DNA from: a virus
IMG/VR virus record: IMGVR_UViG_3300032893_000211
Location: 1 to 32,704 of that record
Length of the DNA stretch: 32,704 bases
Reading direction: 5' to 3' (one strand)
Shown here piece after piece: positions 1-7,532 of the stretch (position 1 is the first letter of the stretch; every line of letters begins with the position of its first letter). Made by a program: the position numbers and the translations under genes. The notes below the pieces were generated by a model. It had not been told where the DNA came from. It saw only the letters and a list, made by a program, of their open reading frames with translations, and searched no databases.

Positions 1-24
1 GTTCGTCAACAGAAATCTTCTATC
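1..24 (-). promoter_or_regulatory. Dyad-ended promoter/operator element, copy 1
   Basis: Copy 1 of a 24-bp element found five times in the window. It matches the core TCAACAGAAATCTTCT on the plus strand. Read on the minus strand it gives TAGAAGATTT, then CTG, then TTGACG, a -35-like hexamer. The stop codon of the 622-aa helicase (20-22) lies inside the element, so it would serve the next leftward gene, which is outside the window. Its -10 region is also outside. By sequence (TTTCTG rather than TTTTTG) it groups with copy 2. Confidence 0.55.
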
Positions 25-1888
25 CGCCCCACCTCTCGTCCTCTTCGACGAAGTCCAGGCCGACCTTGTCGGCGTAGTACAGGCGCTGCGGCTCCTTGGT
101 CTCCGTGTCGCGCCACGCCTCACGCCAAGCGGCGCAGAGCGCATTTCGTAGCGCGCGGTCGCCGACGTGCACGGTGCACTCGACCTCCTCGGCGCGCTGG
201 CCGGCGCGGTGCCAGCGCCCCAGGAGCTGCTCCCAGCGGCCGTTGGACGACGGCGGGGTCAGGACGAGGCCGCGGCGAAAGTGCTGAAGGTTCTTGCCCG
301 TGCCGTGCGCGGCGACGCTGGCGGCGCAGGCCGCGTCGCGGAACTCGACGATGCGGTCGCCGTCGGCGCCGGCGCGGAAGACGGGCAGCCCGCGCGAGGC
401 CAGCTCCTCGCCGACGGCGCGGTGCTCGTACCAAACGACCAGTGGCCCATCACCCTCACTGATGGCCCTCTCGACGTCGCGCCACAGAGGCTCGCGGTCC
501 AGCCAGACCGTCTCCTTGGGCGGCTCGGGGCGGTAGCGGTTGGCGACGGCGAGCCATGCGGCGTACTCGGCCGACTCGACCTCGCCGCGCTCGACCGCCC
601 GGCGGAGCAGCTCTGGCGAATCGCAGCCCGGGCGCGAGCGGCGCGAGAGCCAGTCGCGCTGGAACCCGCGCCAGGCCGCGCGGGCGTCGAGCCATTCCTC
701 GTCGCGCCCATTCGGCCAGACCCAGCGGTAGTAGAAGCCGAGGTAGAGCTGCTTGGCGAAGCGCGCCACCTCCTTGGCGTCGACGAGGTCCTGGCCGCCG
801 ACGCTCCACGTCTTGCGCAGCTCGGCGAGCGCCGCGGCAACCGGGGCCGACTCGGGCATAGTGCGGCCGCGCAGGACGAGGCGGCAATCGACCGACGCGC
901 CGGACGTGGCCACGACGCCGGGGGTCTCAATCATGCGGCGGCGAAAGATGCGCCAAGCCACGAGCCGGCGGACAGTCATGGCGTCTCGCTCGTTGGAGAC
1001 GAAGGCGGCCTGCTCCATAGGGGTGAGCTTGTCGAGCTCGTCGGCGAGGTCGGCCGGGCCGCAGAGGTCGAGCAGCGCGCCGGGCTCCATCGGATCGGCG
1101 CCGGCCTCGGGGTTGGGGTCCACGGCTCGGCCCCAGTCGTCGGCCTCGCGGTAGCTGCGCGGGACGTGGGAGAGCGCGCGCAGCGACCGCGCGGGCAGCC
1201 GGCGCGAGCGCTTGACGCCCTTGGACCCGAGCGTGCCCGAGAGGAAGCAGACCGGCGCGTCGGGCCGCGCGTCGGCCTCGCGCCAGAAGCGCTCGGAGCG
1301 CACCGAGTCGTTCTCGAGCGTGTGCGCCTCGTTGCAGATGAAGGCGTCCGAGTTCAGGCGCTCGAGGACGTCGCCCTTGGATGTGGACGACAGCTCGGAG
1401 TAGGAGACGACGCCGGCGATGCGGTCGAGTGGTAGGCGGAAGTGGCGACCGTAGCGGGGGACATCAACGTCGAGCATCTGCGACTTGAGCCGCGCCTCGG
1501 TCAGGATGACGGCGCGCTGTGCCTGGAGCGCGTCGGGCAGGAGGAGGCAGGCGAGCTCCTTGCCGTGCCCGACCCCGACCGGGGCGTAGAGCCCGCCGAC
1601 GCGCTCGGCCTCGAGGAGAACGGCCGACTGGATGGGCCGCAGGCGCGGCTGGCGCGGGCGGCCGTCAGGATCGCGGCAGAGGTCACAGCCCGGGCAGGCC
1701 GCGTCGGGGATGAGCCAGATGGGCGTGAGGTCGACGGCGGCGGGGTCGAGGACGCGGCGCGGGAGGGTCGAGATCCGCTTCCACTCGGAGGACCGGCCGA
1801 CGCCCTTGGCCGCCAGCGCCCGGTCGGCGAGCGTGCCGCGCTTGATGGCGACGCCGGTCTTCTCGCGGAGGAGGTCGGAAAGACTCAT
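20..1888 (-). CDS. SF2 (DEAD/DEAH, SNF2-like) helicase with degenerate ATPase motifs
   Basis: 622 aa. A superfamily 2 helicase/translocase by its overall layout: a Walker A-like GVGHGKEL at about 104-112, an NEAH box at 186-189, a motif III-like SGT at 217-219 and an SNF2-type motif VI QLLGRWHRAGQ at about 554-564. An N-terminal cysteine cluster (C65, C68, C71) may bind zinc. Two catalytic positions are unusual. The Thr/Ser that normally follows the Walker A lysine is Glu, and the first Asp of the DEAH box is Asn, so ATP hydrolysis may be weak or absent. It starts in an ATGA overlap with the 82-aa gene and is the last gene of this transcription block, with promoter element copy 1 at its stop. 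A role in phage replication or recombination is inferred from the family and the neighbours. Confidence 0.8.
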   Translation of the reverse strand: MSLSDLLREKTGVAIKRGTLADRALAAKGVGRSSEWKRISTLPRRVLDPAAVDLTPIWLIPDAACPGCDLCRDPDGRPRQPRLRPIQSAVLLEAERVGGLYAPVGVGHGKELACLLLPDALQAQRAVILTEARLKSQMLDVDVPRYGRHFRLPLDRIAGVVSYSELSSTSKGDVLERLNSDAFICNEAHTLENDSVRSERFWREADARPDAPVCFLSGTLGSKGVKRSRRLPARSLRALSHVPRSYREADDWGRAVDPNPEAGADPMEPGALLDLCGPADLADELDKLTPMEQAAFVSNERDAMTVRRLVAWRIFRRRMIETPGVVATSGASVDCRLVLRGRTMPESAPVAAALAELRKTWSVGGQDLVDAKEVARFAKQLYLGFYYRWVWPNGRDEEWLDARAAWRGFQRDWLSRRSRPGCDSPELLRRAVERGEVESAEYAAWLAVANRYRPEPPKETVWLDREPLWRDVERAISEGDGPLVVWYEHRAVGEELASRGLPVFRAGADGDRIVEFRDAACAASVAAHGTGKNLQHFRRGLVLTPPSSNGRWEQLLGRWHRAGQRAEEVECTVHVGDRALRNALCAAWREAWRDTETKEPQRLYYADKVGLDFVEEDERWGG

Positions 1889-2133
1889 CGAGGCGGAGAT
1901 AGGCGATCTGATACGACCATGATCGATTTTTCCGCATAGGTCTCGTCGCTATGCATCACCGACCATTCGTAATCACAAATGATCTGATTGTCCTGCATAC
2001 CTGCAAGCTGATCTCGCATAGTGACAGGACCGTAATATGTGATTTCGCATTCGAGTGAATTATCGACGAGTACCCAATAATACCCAGGTTCACGCACTGG
2101 GATAGGCTCGGGTTCGTTTGAATAGAATCTCAT
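1885..2133 (-). CDS. Small hypothetical protein (82 aa)
   Basis: 82 aa, acidic, with an aromatic N-terminal half (PGYYWVLVDNS). No recognised domain. A start seven codons further upstream (2154) is open. The ATG at 2133 is preferred because it forms an ATGA overlap with the stop of the DHH phosphoesterase gene, the pattern used through most of this operon. Its own TGA overlaps the helicase ATG in the same way. Base composition is more AT-rich than in the flanking genes, which hints at a separate origin. Function unknown. Confidence 0.7.
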   Translation of the reverse strand: MRFYSNEPEPIPVREPGYYWVLVDNSLECEITYYGPVTMRDQLAGMQDNQIICDYEWSVMHSDETYAEKSIMVVSDRLSPPR

Positions 2134-3227
2134 TCGCGTTCCCAATGACAACAACCGTCGCAGCCATGGCGTTCTCCGGTATGTCCAATTCCATGTTCAC
2201 AGCGGCCTGAAGGATCGAGACCTCGCCAGCCTGTACCACGTTCCCACGGCAGCCGCTCGACCTCGCACCCGGCCGCGCGGTGATGCCCGCCGCCCCCGAA
2301 CGCCTTGGCGATGGCGGAGACGTCGGGGGCGGTGATCTTGTGGCTCGGATCGAGGCATTCGTCGTCGACGTCGAACGGTGGGGCGTTGACGTCTCGACTC
2401 CGCAGCGACACGCGCCACTTGCCCGACGGGCCGTCCTTGTAGTAGACGACCCCGATCGCATCGCGCCCCTGGCGCGCGGACTCGAGCGCGAGCGCCTCGC
2501 CGACTTCGCTCTGCAGGACCGAGGAGCAGGCGGCGAGGGCGAAGACTTCACCTTGAATGAGCGCGTTCTTTCCGTTGTGATCCTTTGCTCGATACTCGTA
2601 TTCGAGCGTGACCTCCTCCGCGGTCGCGACCATGTGCTCGACCATGAGGCGCTCGGCGCGGAGGATGGCGGCGCCGTCCTGCATGAGCGACTCGCTGATC
2701 GGGCTGAATCTACAATCATTATAAATTGGGATCAGCGCGCGAAAGTCCGTCAGCGCGCCCGAGGCCGCGAGCGCCGCCGAGACCTCCTTCGAGTGCGGCA
2801 GCTCCCAGCGCCAGAGGTCGCGGTCCTGCACGTAGGCGAAGAGTTCGGGGAGCGCAGACGTCAGTGAATCAGGTTTGAAGTATCGCCACGCGAGCGCTGC
2901 ACCGGATCTCGACATGTCGAAGATGCAACGCAAGCCTGCTTGGCCCGTATCGAGACCGGCGAGATCAGCCTGCGCTGTCTTGTGATGATCGACGATGACG
3001 AGCTTGTCGATGCTCATCTGGGCGGCGTTCATCCGCACCAGCTCTGCGCGCGGGTACGAGAAGTCGAGCACGTACACGTCGCGCCCGCGCACCTCGTCGT
3101 CCGTCGGCGCCGGGTCGCCGTAGCTCGCCGGGCGGTACTCGGCCTCGTCGCCGAACTTGAGCCAGGCCGCGAGCGCCGCGGCGGCGCCGTCGAGACAGTC
3201 TGCATGATAGATGATGAGGGGCTTCAC
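2130..3227 (-). CDS. DHH/DHHA1 family phosphoesterase (RecJ/NrnA-like)
   Basis: 365 aa from a GTG that overlaps the upstream stop (GTGA). Metal-binding motifs of the DHH superfamily are present: HADCLDG at 8-14, an Asp in LDFSYP near 55 and the signature DHH at 80-82. The DHHA1-type substrate motif GGGGHH is near 311-316. The family hydrolyses phosphodiesters, as in single-strand exonucleases (RecJ), nanoRNases and cyclic-dinucleotide phosphodiesterases. Which of these applies cannot be read from sequence. The protein ends in a Cys/His-rich tail (C, H, H, then CDGCCH) after the DHHA1 motif that could bind zinc and is not part of the usual fold. The codons upstream of the GTG belong to the previous gene's region. 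Placed between a membrane-protein gene and an unknown gene in the replication operon. Confidence 0.88.
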   Translation of the reverse strand: MKPLIIYHADCLDGAAAALAAWLKFGDEAEYRPASYGDPAPTDDEVRGRDVYVLDFSYPRAELVRMNAAQMSIDKLVIVDHHKTAQADLAGLDTGQAGLRCIFDMSRSGAALAWRYFKPDSLTSALPELFAYVQDRDLWRWELPHSKEVSAALAASGALTDFRALIPIYNDCRFSPISESLMQDGAAILRAERLMVEHMVATAEEVTLEYEYRAKDHNGKNALIQGEVFALAACSSVLQSEVGEALALESARQGRDAIGVVYYKDGPSGKWRVSLRSRDVNAPPFDVDDECLDPSHKITAPDVSAIAKAFGGGGHHRAAGCEVERLPWERGTGWRGLDPSGRCEHGIGHTGERHGCDGCCHWERE

Positions 3228-3499
3228 TTCAGATCTCCAGTTGCCATCAAGATCACTACCACGCCGACGACGATTAGGAACGCTGTGACGGGAACCATGA
3301 CCGCCGCGGCAACGATCTGGGTACAATGCTCGACGCAATACCCCCATCCGATAATGTCGACACCAAGCGCTATAGATAACGACATCGCGATGGTCAAAAT
3401 CTTCAGTGCTAATTTTTGCGCTGCAGACATCTTTTCGCTCCTACGTTTTCGATTGAGGCACGTTTCACATTCGACTGGCGCAGCCCTTCGATAATCCAT
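3224..3499 (-). CDS. Small two-helix membrane protein (91 aa)
   Basis: 91 aa. Two hydrophobic stretches are visible: one around residues 30-52 (LALKILTIAMSLSIALGV) and one near the C-terminus (IVAAAVMVPVTAFLIVVGVV), ending in a short polar tail. The N-terminus is basic with a Cys-x-x-Cys (CETC), so a cytoplasmic N-terminus is likely. The start at 3499 has a GGGGAGG ribosome-binding site about 10 bases upstream. A later start at MSAAQK is also possible. Its stop overlaps the GTG of the DHH gene. It could be a holin-like, exclusion or anchor protein, but nothing in the sequence decides this. Confidence 0.68.
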   Translation of the reverse strand: MDYRRAAPVECETCLNRKRRSEKMSAAQKLALKILTIAMSLSIALGVDIIGWGYCVEHCTQIVAAAVMVPVTAFLIVVGVVVILMATGDLK

Positions 3500-3504
3500 G
3501 TGCT

Positions 3505-3666
3505 CTAGACCTCCCCGTGCGGCGCCAAAACCGTGGCCGACACTCGTCGGCCCGGCAGCGGCGTCACGCTCTTGACCTCGTAGCCCATCTCCCGGAGCGA
3601 CTGCAGGACCCGGTCCCGCGCGCCCGGCGGACCGTCTACCGAGACACGCAGGACCGGGCGCTTCAC
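3505..3666 (-). CDS. Small hypothetical protein (53 aa)
   Basis: 53 aa from a GTG that overlaps the previous stop (GTGA), ending in TAG five bases before the next gene. The sequence begins VKRPVLRVSVDGPPGARD and looks like a compact beta-alpha-beta unit. The segment RDRVLQSLREMGYEVKS would form the helix, followed by a strand ending VSATVLAP. No family recognised. It is too short for ordinary gene calling. It is supported by the operon's overlap pattern, the absence of any other gene in the gap, and protein-like composition. Confidence 0.6.
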   Translation of the reverse strand: MKRPVLRVSVDGPPGARDRVLQSLREMGYEVKSVTPLPGRRVSATVLAPHGEV

Positions 3667-4073
3667 GGATCGACCTCCGTCTCTGTCGTGAACCGCGTTT
3701 CCAGCGCGTCAACGGCTTGCTCGAGCAACAAACGCGTACCAGCGCGCAACGGCTTCCCCTCAGCCGCCGCTTTGAGAGTGAGTCGGTGAGTGCGGAGCAT
3801 CCCGGACAAGCGAAGATCGGAAATGCGCTTACGCCATTCCTGTATCAGGCCGGCCCGTCGAGCATCGAGAGGATGCGTAGCGGACTCGATAAGCGGCTCG
3901 ATGCGCTGGCCTTCGAGCGCTTCGCATAGGCGCTCCAACAATCCGCACACCTGCCGCGCCGAGAATGCCAGCGACTTCAAGGCGAGCGTGCGCGTATACT
4001 CGTCGGTGGCGCCGAGCCTGCCGATCTTCCAGAGCTCGTCATCGGCGAACGCGCCGAAATCGTTGTCGCTCAC
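3663..4073 (-). CDS. Hypothetical helical protein (136 aa)
   Basis: 136 aa, predicted mostly alpha-helical, with an acidic start (SDNDFGAFADDELW) and a basic middle (RRAGLIQEWRKRISDLRL). No recognised domain. The GTG start lies two bases after the stop of the Cas4/RecB-like nuclease gene, with a GGGAGGG ribosome-binding site inside the end of that gene. An upstream extension would run through the nuclease gene's C-terminal coding region in another frame and is unlikely. Its stop overlaps the next GTG. Tight coupling to the nuclease suggests joint expression. Function unknown. Confidence 0.7.
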   Translation of the reverse strand: MSDNDFGAFADDELWKIGRLGATDEYTRTLALKSLAFSARQVCGLLERLCEALEGQRIEPLIESATHPLDARRAGLIQEWRKRISDLRLSGMLRTHRLTLKAAAEGKPLRAGTRLLLEQAVDALETRFTTETEVDP

Positions 4074-4075
4074 AA

Positions 4076-6313
4076 CTACCGCCCTCCCTTCGCCTGCACC
4101 ACGACCGCCGCATGCGGGCGCAGGACGTCGAGCGCGACCTGCTGCGCGGGGCTGGACGAGTCGATCGCGAGCACGGCCGGGCAGCCGTCCAAGCATTCAC
4201 GCAGCGCCGCGGCGAGGACGGCCTTGCCCGTGCCGAAGGGCGCGAGGAAGACGTCGTCGAGGGGCGCGGGCTTGCCGCTGTCGCGATCGACGTGCGCCAG
4301 CGCCGCCAGCTCGGCGATGGGCCCGACCCAGTCCGCCGCGTCGACGACGCTTGCCTTGTGCGCGCCCTTGACGGGATGGCAGTCGACGTAGATGGTCGGC
4401 GCGACCGGCGGCGCCTTCGGCGGGGCCTTGCGCAGGGCCTTCAGATGCTCCTGGACGCGGTCGGGCGCAACCGGCGTAGGTAGCGGGAACGCATCTTCTC
4501 GTCCGCTCCCTGCGGACACGATTGGGATGGTTTTGATGACGGTGACCGGCGGAGGCACCGGCGCTAATTGAGCGCGCGCGGCTTCTTGGAAAGCTGTCAA
4601 TTGCTCGCGTGCAGTGAATTGATCAGTTGTTGGCGTCGACGTCTCCATCGGTTTCGGAGGCGCCGATTGCTGCGCGCTCGGGTTGACGACCACCATCGCG
4701 CCCGCCGCGGCTTTCGCCGTGCCGTCCTTCGGCCGCTCCGTCGGCTGGCGCAGCATGCCGGGCGTGATCTTGCCGGCGAGGGCGTCCTCCATGGCGCCCT
4801 CCTGATTCAGGAGGTTGACCTCCTCGACGGTGAAGCCCCAGGATGTGAGTAGGCGGTAGCCTCGCTCGCTATCCGTCTCACCTTTCGGCTCGAACGCCGT
4901 AGGTGCTGGTACTGATTGATGCGCCTTCAAGTGCGCCTCGAACTGCGACGCGGGAATCTTCTCGCTGCACGTCGAGCAGCCGATCTTGATCTCCTCCGGC
5001 TCCTTCTTCGGCCGGCCGCGCTTCTTGACCTTCTCTTCGGCCGCGTCCGACTCGGCGCTGGTCGAGGTCCGCGAAGGCGCGTCGGGCGGCAGGACGCGGC
5101 CGGGCTGGCAGACCGTGCAGGCATGACCCGGCTCGACGGCGATGAAGCCCTGGCCGTTCGAACTCGCGTAGTAGCCGTTGCCATTGCAGGGCTGACCCTT
5201 GGCGTAGCCGTCGACGCCGACGTCGCCCGGGTGGGCATGGTTGGGGTTGACGATGCGCTCGACCGCGCGGCCGTCGCCGGTCAGGGCGCCCGGGATCGGC
5301 TCGGTCTTGGGTCGGTAGCCGGGCGCGTCGGCGGGCTGCTCCGGGCTGGGAATCGGTTGTACCACGACGTACGGTTGCCCCTCCTTCGTCACCATCGGCT
5401 GACTCACGGCCGGCGTCGAGACCCCCGCTTGTTGGGCCTTGGCCGCGTTCAATCGATCCATCAAGCTCATGCCGCTCATCTGCTTTTTCCCTCCTCCTAA
5501 AACGTCCAATCCGCAGCGCGAGCGGAAGTGGCACCCGCCAAAACGCTCGCACCCGGTCTTACCGAACTCGTCCACGTCCGACGCGCCCAGCGCGGGCAGG
5601 TCATCGAAACTTACCGTTTGCCGCGCCGCCTGCACCATGGCGCGCACGTCGTCGTGCAGCGCCTCCCACTGCGCGCGGACATGATCGCGGTCCATCTCCG
5701 CCGACTTCGACAACCGCGCGCCGCGGAAGCGGTAGCCGACGGGGCTTCTCTCGTCCTTGTCGAACTTCGCCACCACGTGGCGGGCGCGCACGCGCTTGAC
5801 CTCGGGGATCGTCCACAGCCACGCCGAGTAGCTAATCGGCTGAATGTGCGCGCGCAGCTGCTCCGCCGTCTTGGCGTAGCGGAAGTCGGACGTGCTCTTC
5901 AGATCGTCCACGAACACGTCCCCGGGCGCCTCCTCGTACAGGAAGTCCGGGTAGCCGATGAGGACCGGTCCGCCGTCGTAGGTCGGCGTGACGACCTTCT
6001 GCTGGATGACGACGCCCGCGGGCAGAAGCTTCACGATCCCCTGCACCGCCTCGCGCCAGCCCGCGTGCACCGGCTCGCCGCGGTAGTGCTTCTGCACTTC
6101 GAGGTCGACCGCAGTGCCGCGCTTCTGCGCGTCGGTCTGCGGCGCCCAGTCGCCCTCGACGTAACCGCCGAACCACTGCCGAGGGCATTGCGACCAGCGC
6201 TCGATCTGGCTGGCGCTGGTCGCCTGGATGACCTTCAGCCGGCGCTCGGCGTGGTCGTCGCGCACGGTCACGCCCGCCTCTTCTAGCCGCTGGATAATCG
6301 AGTCAGATGGCAC
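4076..6313 (-). CDS. Cas4/RecB-like PD-(D/E)XK nuclease fused to AT-hook, zinc-finger and C-terminal domains
   Basis: 745 aa. Residues 1-270 are a PD-(D/E)XK exonuclease of the RecB/Cas4 type: GTAVD at 66-70, GYPD at 120-123, DDLKS at 136-140 and a downstream Gln near 158. Four cysteines (C43, C255, C261, C267) are spaced as in the Fe-S clasp of Cas4/AddB-like nucleases. A low-complexity linker follows, with CxxC pairs around 376-402, an AT-hook-like KRGRPKK at 431-437 and a C2H2 zinc-finger-like C446/C449/H461/H465. The last ~120 residues form a separate domain containing PFGTGKAVL, which resembles a P-loop but may not be one. The family trims DNA ends in recombination or replication. The start is GTG at 6313, immediately downstream of promoter element copy 2, so this gene heads a second leftward block. 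At more than twice the size of a typical Cas4-like phage nuclease, the fusion is unusual. Confidence 0.82.
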   Translation of the reverse strand: MPSDSIIQRLEEAGVTVRDDHAERRLKVIQATSASQIERWSQCPRQWFGGYVEGDWAPQTDAQKRGTAVDLEVQKHYRGEPVHAGWREAVQGIVKLLPAGVVIQQKVVTPTYDGGPVLIGYPDFLYEEAPGDVFVDDLKSTSDFRYAKTAEQLRAHIQPISYSAWLWTIPEVKRVRARHVVAKFDKDERSPVGYRFRGARLSKSAEMDRDHVRAQWEALHDDVRAMVQAARQTVSFDDLPALGASDVDEFGKTGCERFGGCHFRSRCGLDVLGGGKKQMSGMSLMDRLNAAKAQQAGVSTPAVSQPMVTKEGQPYVVVQPIPSPEQPADAPGYRPKTEPIPGALTGDGRAVERIVNPNHAHPGDVGVDGYAKGQPCNGNGYYASSNGQGFIAVEPGHACTVCQPGRVLPPDAPSRTSTSAESDAAEEKVKKRGRPKKEPEEIKIGCSTCSEKIPASQFEAHLKAHQSVPAPTAFEPKGETDSERGYRLLTSWGFTVEEVNLLNQEGAMEDALAGKITPGMLRQPTERPKDGTAKAAAGAMVVVNPSAQQSAPPKPMETSTPTTDQFTAREQLTAFQEAARAQLAPVPPPVTVIKTIPIVSAGSGREDAFPLPTPVAPDRVQEHLKALRKAPPKAPPVAPTIYVDCHPVKGAHKASVVDAADWVGPIAELAALAHVDRDSGKPAPLDDVFLAPFGTGKAVLAAALRECLDGCPAVLAIDSSSPAQQVALDVLRPHAAVVVQAKGGR

Positions 6314-6322
6314 GCGTCCCCC

Positions 6323-6366
6323 ACCTTGCGCCTCGCGGGCGCGTTCATCAACAGAAATCTTCTAAC
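6323..6366 (-). promoter_or_regulatory. Dyad-ended promoter/operator element, copy 2, with downstream CAAGGT box
   Basis: On the minus strand the 24-bp element (6343-6366) presents TTGATG at 6351-6346. Seventeen bases further is CAAGGTGGGG (from 6328), a string shared at exactly the same distance with copy 3. CAAGGT may be a divergent -10. The GTG start of the Cas4-like gene is only about 10 bases beyond, so the leader would be very short. The TAG stop of the upstream HNH gene (6362-6364) is part of the element. Confidence 0.55.
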
Positions 6367-6658
6367 GAGCAGCTTTGCCGACGCCGCAGCGCTCGGCGCA
6401 TCGGCGGCGATTGCACTCGCGACAGGCTGGGCGCACGTTGGCGTCGACGTAGCGTCCGCCGTCGTGGCCGCACACGACGCGATCGACCTCGAAGTCGCGC
6501 TTGCGCATGCGCCGCGGGCACAGCCAGCACTTGATCCAGCCGCGGCGCGCGTAGCGCTTCCATAGGCGCTCGCGCCGCGCCCGCCGGTCGTAGCTCGAGC
6601 CGGAGGCGCAGCCGTTCGACGTTCCACGCCGAGCCCTATCGCCGACGCGCCAGGCCAC
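6362..6658 (-). CDS. Small HNH-type endonuclease
   Basis: 98 aa. The C-terminal half matches a zinc-stabilised HNH fold: CWLC at about 44-47, then FEVDRVVCGHDGG and later NVRPACRECNRRR. The two CxxC pairs would hold structural zinc, and the EVDRVV segment takes the usual D-H position with Val/Asp rather than a clear His pair. The N-terminus is strongly basic (RRARRERLWKRYARR). The GTG start shares one base with the previous TAG (TAGTG). Phage HNH proteins of this size act in packaging, recombination or homing. Here it lies among replication genes, away from terminase. Its stop lies in promoter element copy 2. Confidence 0.72.
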   Translation of the reverse strand: MAWRVGDRARRGTSNGCASGSSYDRRARRERLWKRYARRGWIKCWLCPRRMRKRDFEVDRVVCGHDGGRYVDANVRPACRECNRRRCAERCGVGKAAR

Positions 6659-7095
6659 TAACGCTTATCCCAGTTGGGACCAAGGGTGCGCTCTTCCACG
6701 AGATGCCTACGCTCACCACCAGCAGATATGAGCTCGAGGCCGAGCGCGGCGGCGTCCTTGAGCCCGGCGTGCATCCCGCTCGACCACCCAAGGTCGACGT
6801 AGATCACGGTCGCATCCATACCTCGGCGCATGGCGAAGCCGGCGGCGATGCCGCGCTCGCGCTCCTCGGGCACATCATCGTGCAGGACGCCGGGCAGCGT
6901 CAGGAGAGCGTGCGACGCGTACGGAGTTTCATTCCTTTCTAAACAATCACGCAAACAAGCTGCTAAATAGTGGGCGTGACGCTGCCGTTCTTCATTGCGC
7001 TTGAAGCATACAAGGCAACCCATGGGGCAATGGTCGCCCAACTGATGAGGTGGCGTGCGCGGTGCGAACGGTGATTCGACTTGTACACGTCTCAA
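6658..7095 (-). CDS. Hypothetical protein with Cys cluster and DUF7768-like C-terminus
   Basis: 145 aa from a TTG that overlaps the upstream TGA (TTGA) with GGAG nine bases ahead. A GTG at 7110 would add five residues but has no ribosome-binding site. An N-terminal H22/C23/C27/C30 cluster (HCPMGCLVC) may bind zinc. The C-terminal part, VIYVDLGWSSGMHAGLKDAA, followed by LGLELI, resembles phage domains of the DUF7768 / nucleoside-deoxyribosyltransferase-like type, where a DLG.S.GM.AG motif follows a strand. If correct, it would bind a nucleotide-like ligand. The family assignment is from memory and moderate. Sits between two HNH nuclease genes. Confidence 0.6.
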   Translation of the reverse strand: MRRVQVESPFAPRTPPHQLGDHCPMGCLVCFKRNEERQRHAHYLAACLRDCLERNETPYASHALLTLPGVLHDDVPEERERGIAAGFAMRRGMDATVIYVDLGWSSGMHAGLKDAAALGLELISAGGERRHLVEERTLGPNWDKR

Positions 7096-7529
7096 GGTAC
7101 ATTTCTCCACGTTTTACGCAATTTGATGTCGAAAATAGTTCTTATTGAAACGCCATATAAAGGCGCAATGTCCCTTGATAGTTCGCCGGCAGCTAATCGT
7201 GAACGGATGTTAGTAACGCGCCGTGCTGTCAATTTAGGCGGTTTGCATTGAAAATGCGCTCGACCCTTATTACCCATATCCTTCGCATTTTCTTGACGCG
7301 ATCCCGCCCATAAATGACTAGGACGAACGCATAATCTGTTATCGCAAGAGTGACAAACCTCTTCAGGCCAAACACCATGCGTTAGCATATAGGCGACGCG
7401 GTGCGCCCCTATGATGCGGCCATGGAAATTGAATTGTCCATATCCGTCTCGTCTTATAGACGCTGTCCACGTCCAACAGCCTCGACTCTTCCGCACCTTT
7501 TCCCAAAATCTCGGCAGAATCGAAGTCAC
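7092..7529 (-). CDS. HNH homing endonuclease with C-terminal HTH
   Basis: 145 aa. This is a typical phage free-standing HNH homing nuclease. RFWEKV and CWTWTAS precede GAHRVAYMLTHG (about 41-52). The core is VCHSCDNRLCVRPSHLWAG (about 58-76), and NAKDM follows at 81-85. This is the HNH_3-type arrangement. The last 45 residues (LTARRVTNIRSRLAAG to SIRTIFDIKL) form a helix-turn-helix-like DNA-binding tail. The GTG start lies three bases after the upstream stop with GGGAGG ahead. The gene is clearly richer in A+T and uses other codons than its neighbours, fitting a recent selfish insertion into the operon. Such enzymes cut a specific site in related genomes and spread by repair. Confidence 0.88.
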   Translation of the reverse strand: MTSILPRFWEKVRKSRGCWTWTASIRRDGYGQFNFHGRIIGAHRVAYMLTHGVWPEEVCHSCDNRLCVRPSHLWAGSRQENAKDMGNKGRAHFQCKPPKLTARRVTNIRSRLAAGELSRDIAPLYGVSIRTIFDIKLRKTWRNVP

Positions 7530-7532
7530 AGG

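Noticed and set aside
167-1435. Long open plus-strand frame (422 codons) opposite the 622-aa helicase
   Set aside because: Its translation is Ala/Gly/Arg/Val-rich with no motif, while the minus strand encodes recognisable helicase motifs. Typical shadow frame in GC-rich DNA.
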